Of a stretch of 5,558 nt of DNA, positions 4,891 through 5,558 are shown in pieces. Positions within the stretch are counted from its first letter, which is position 1. The number at the start of each line of letters is the position of its first letter. The notes beneath the pieces were generated by a model that did not search any database, was not told where the DNA came from, and worked only from the letters and a program-made list of their open reading frames with translations. This DNA is from Pseudomonadota bacterium. Lineage in GTDB: Bacteria > Myxococcota > UBA9042 > PHBI01. The stretch is from the NCBI GenBank assembly GCA_005772945.1, contig SXIE01000001.1, forward strand, positions 1 through 5,558, written 5' to 3'. The position numbers and the translations under genes are program-made.

Positions 4891-5221
4891 ACCTATCCGG
4901 CCGGCTTCGCCGCTGCCCCCCCTCCGGTGGCGACGACTACATCGCCGGCACCGCTCCTGCCCGCACCTTCTGGACGATGGCCCGAGCGGTCGGCCTCAGC
5001 GCGTTTTCATCACGCAGTCGGGTCAGCCGAGGGACTTGCGGGACCGTTCAGGCTGCTCAGCAACAACAAGCAGCTCGAACGTCGCCTTCAGGCGGGCAGC
5101 TGCGTCGTTCGCGGCGGGGCATCGTCCAAAATGCCAATCTCTCCCAATGCTCGCCCGACCGCAGGTTCGCGGAGTACAGCGAGGGGCCGTCTTCGGCGGA
5201 CGCTTGCCGACCGGACGACGC
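4891..5221. other. Non-coding gap between galE and the transposition operon
   Basis: No convincing gene is seen here. Open frames exist on both strands, but they lack ribosome-binding sites and recognisable protein character. The stretch 5000-5150 is less GC-rich than its surroundings (GTTTTCATCA, CAACAACAAG, CCAAAATGCCAATC), fitting a promoter region or element border, but I could not find a -35/-10 pair with proper spacing. It holds CTACATCG at 4937-4944 and GATGGCC at 4976-4982, which echo the left-side repeat array in inverted orientation. Any promoter for the operon is probably in this gap. Confidence 0.5.
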
Positions 5222-5558
5222 CTACGTAGCGCCTGCCGAACGAACTCGCGATCGCCAGGCCGTCTCGATGATCGCGCGAAGGTCCGGGTGCGCGGGCCGC
5301 CAACCGAGCGCCACACCGGCCCTGGCGGCGTCGCCCACCAGGGTCGCCGGATCGCCGGGCCGGCGGGGCGCCAGCGTGAAGTGGATGGGCTGGCCGGTCA
5401 CCGCGCGGCACGTCGCGATCACGTCCAAGACGCTGAATCCGACGCCATTTGCCAAATTGTAGAACTCGGCGCCGTGCACGGCTCCGGCCAGGAGACGTCG
5501 GGCGGCCAAGAGGTGCGCGTGACAGAGGTCGGCGACGTGGATGTAGTCGCGGACGCAG
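5222..5558 (-). CDS. galE: UDP-glucose 4-epimerase, C-terminal part (partial)
   Basis: The frame runs in from the right window edge with CVRDYIHVADL, a strongly conserved GalE motif, and continues through FYNLANGVGFSVLDVI and RRPGDPATLVGDA to LGWRP and a final IIETAW helix. About 111 of the family's usual 330-340 residues are visible. GalE interconverts UDP-glucose and UDP-galactose in the cytoplasm using tightly bound NAD; the visible part is the sugar-nucleotide-binding domain, including the Arg of RRPGD that contacts UDP in known family members. The catalytic Ser/Tyr/Lys and the NAD-binding Rossmann fold lie outside the window. The C-terminus has a short Ser/Arg/Ala tail (RVRSAGAT) where many homologues have a Trp/His-rich end, a minor oddity. 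Related UDP-sugar epimerases are possible, but the motifs favour GalE. Confidence 0.92.
   Translation of the reverse strand, partial: CVRDYIHVADLCHAHLLAARRLLAGAVHGAEFYNLANGVGFSVLDVIATCRAVTGQPIHFTLAPRRPGDPATLVGDAARAGVALGWRPAHPDLRAIIETAWRSRVRSAGAT

Larger units (their letters stand above)
1634..5014 (-). mobile_element. Putative Mu/Tn7-style transposon with four-gene operon (ends approximate)
   Basis: The element is inferred from four closely packed minus-strand genes, of which two are a DD35E transposase and an AAA+ ATPase of the ExeA/TniB kind, flanked by repeats. The left limit is set at the first GATGGCCATCGC copy. The right limit is set at the outermost weak inverted match (CGTTTTCATCACG at 5002-5014, against CGTGACGAAACC at 1688-1699). 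No clear terminal inverted repeat beginning TG and ending CA, and no target-site duplication, could be found by eye. The true ends may differ by hundreds of bases. It sits between an envelope-protein operon and galE, all on the same strand. Confidence 0.55.

Noticed and set aside
5118..5138. Minus-strand sigma-54 or sigma-70 type promoter around TTGGCATTTTGG
   Set aside because: The TGGCA-like element has no GC at the right distance for sigma-54, and no -10 box follows at 16-18 bp for sigma-70.
4614..5462. Plus-strand open frame of 282 codons spanning the zinc-ribbon start, the gap and galE
   Set aside because: Low-complexity Ser/Arg/Pro/Ala composition, antisense to two recognisable genes, and no plausible start region.

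Overview
The window is GC-rich throughout and its genes use mostly G/C third positions. One small secreted protein ends in a Cys-Gly / hydrophobic helix / Arg-cluster tail of the MYXO-CTERM kind. Together these suggest a myxobacterium (Myxococcota, perhaps Polyangiales). That placement is an inference from sequence style, not from a marker gene.

Layout. (1) At 1-99 on the plus strand is the last 32 codons of an unrecognised gene. It converges on a minus-strand pair: a predicted outer-membrane beta-barrel or lipoprotein (641-1408, start uncertain) followed 52 bp later by the MYXO-CTERM-like Cys-rich envelope protein (166-588). (2) From about 1.63 to about 5.0 kb lies what I read as one mobile element. 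It carries a compact minus-strand operon of four genes: a zinc-ribbon protein resembling the DUF6431 family (4223-4840), a DD35E integrase-type transposase (2831-4192), an ExeA/TniB-like AAA+ ATPase (2019-2834) and a 69-residue acidic protein (1805-2014). (3) At the right edge is the C-terminal third of GalE, UDP-glucose 4-epimerase (5222-5558), also on the minus strand. A gap of about 380 bp without a convincing gene lies between galE and the transposition operon.

How it works together. A DDE transposase plus an AAA+ ATPase is the core of the Mu, Tn7, Tn5053 and Tn552 style of transposition, in which the ATPase picks or licenses target DNA for the transposase. Here no TniQ/TnsD protein is visible. 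The partners are instead a CxxC...CxC zinc-ribbon protein encoded first and a small acidic protein encoded last. The genes are tightly coupled: there are good Shine-Dalgarno sequences before the second, third and fourth genes, and the ATPase starts at a TTG overlapping the transposase stop.

Beyond the operon's downstream end (1634-1800) is a degenerate array of about 40 bp units, each starting GATG. The first three carry the perfect palindrome GATGGCCATC at exact 40 bp steps, and the fourth lies in the loop of a 12 bp hairpin. This is the most unusual non-coding signal in the window and would suit a transposon end with several transposase-binding sites. A weaker, inverted echo of it lies at 4937-5014 on the other side. 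The exact ends, target-site duplication and mobility of the element cannot be decided from one copy.
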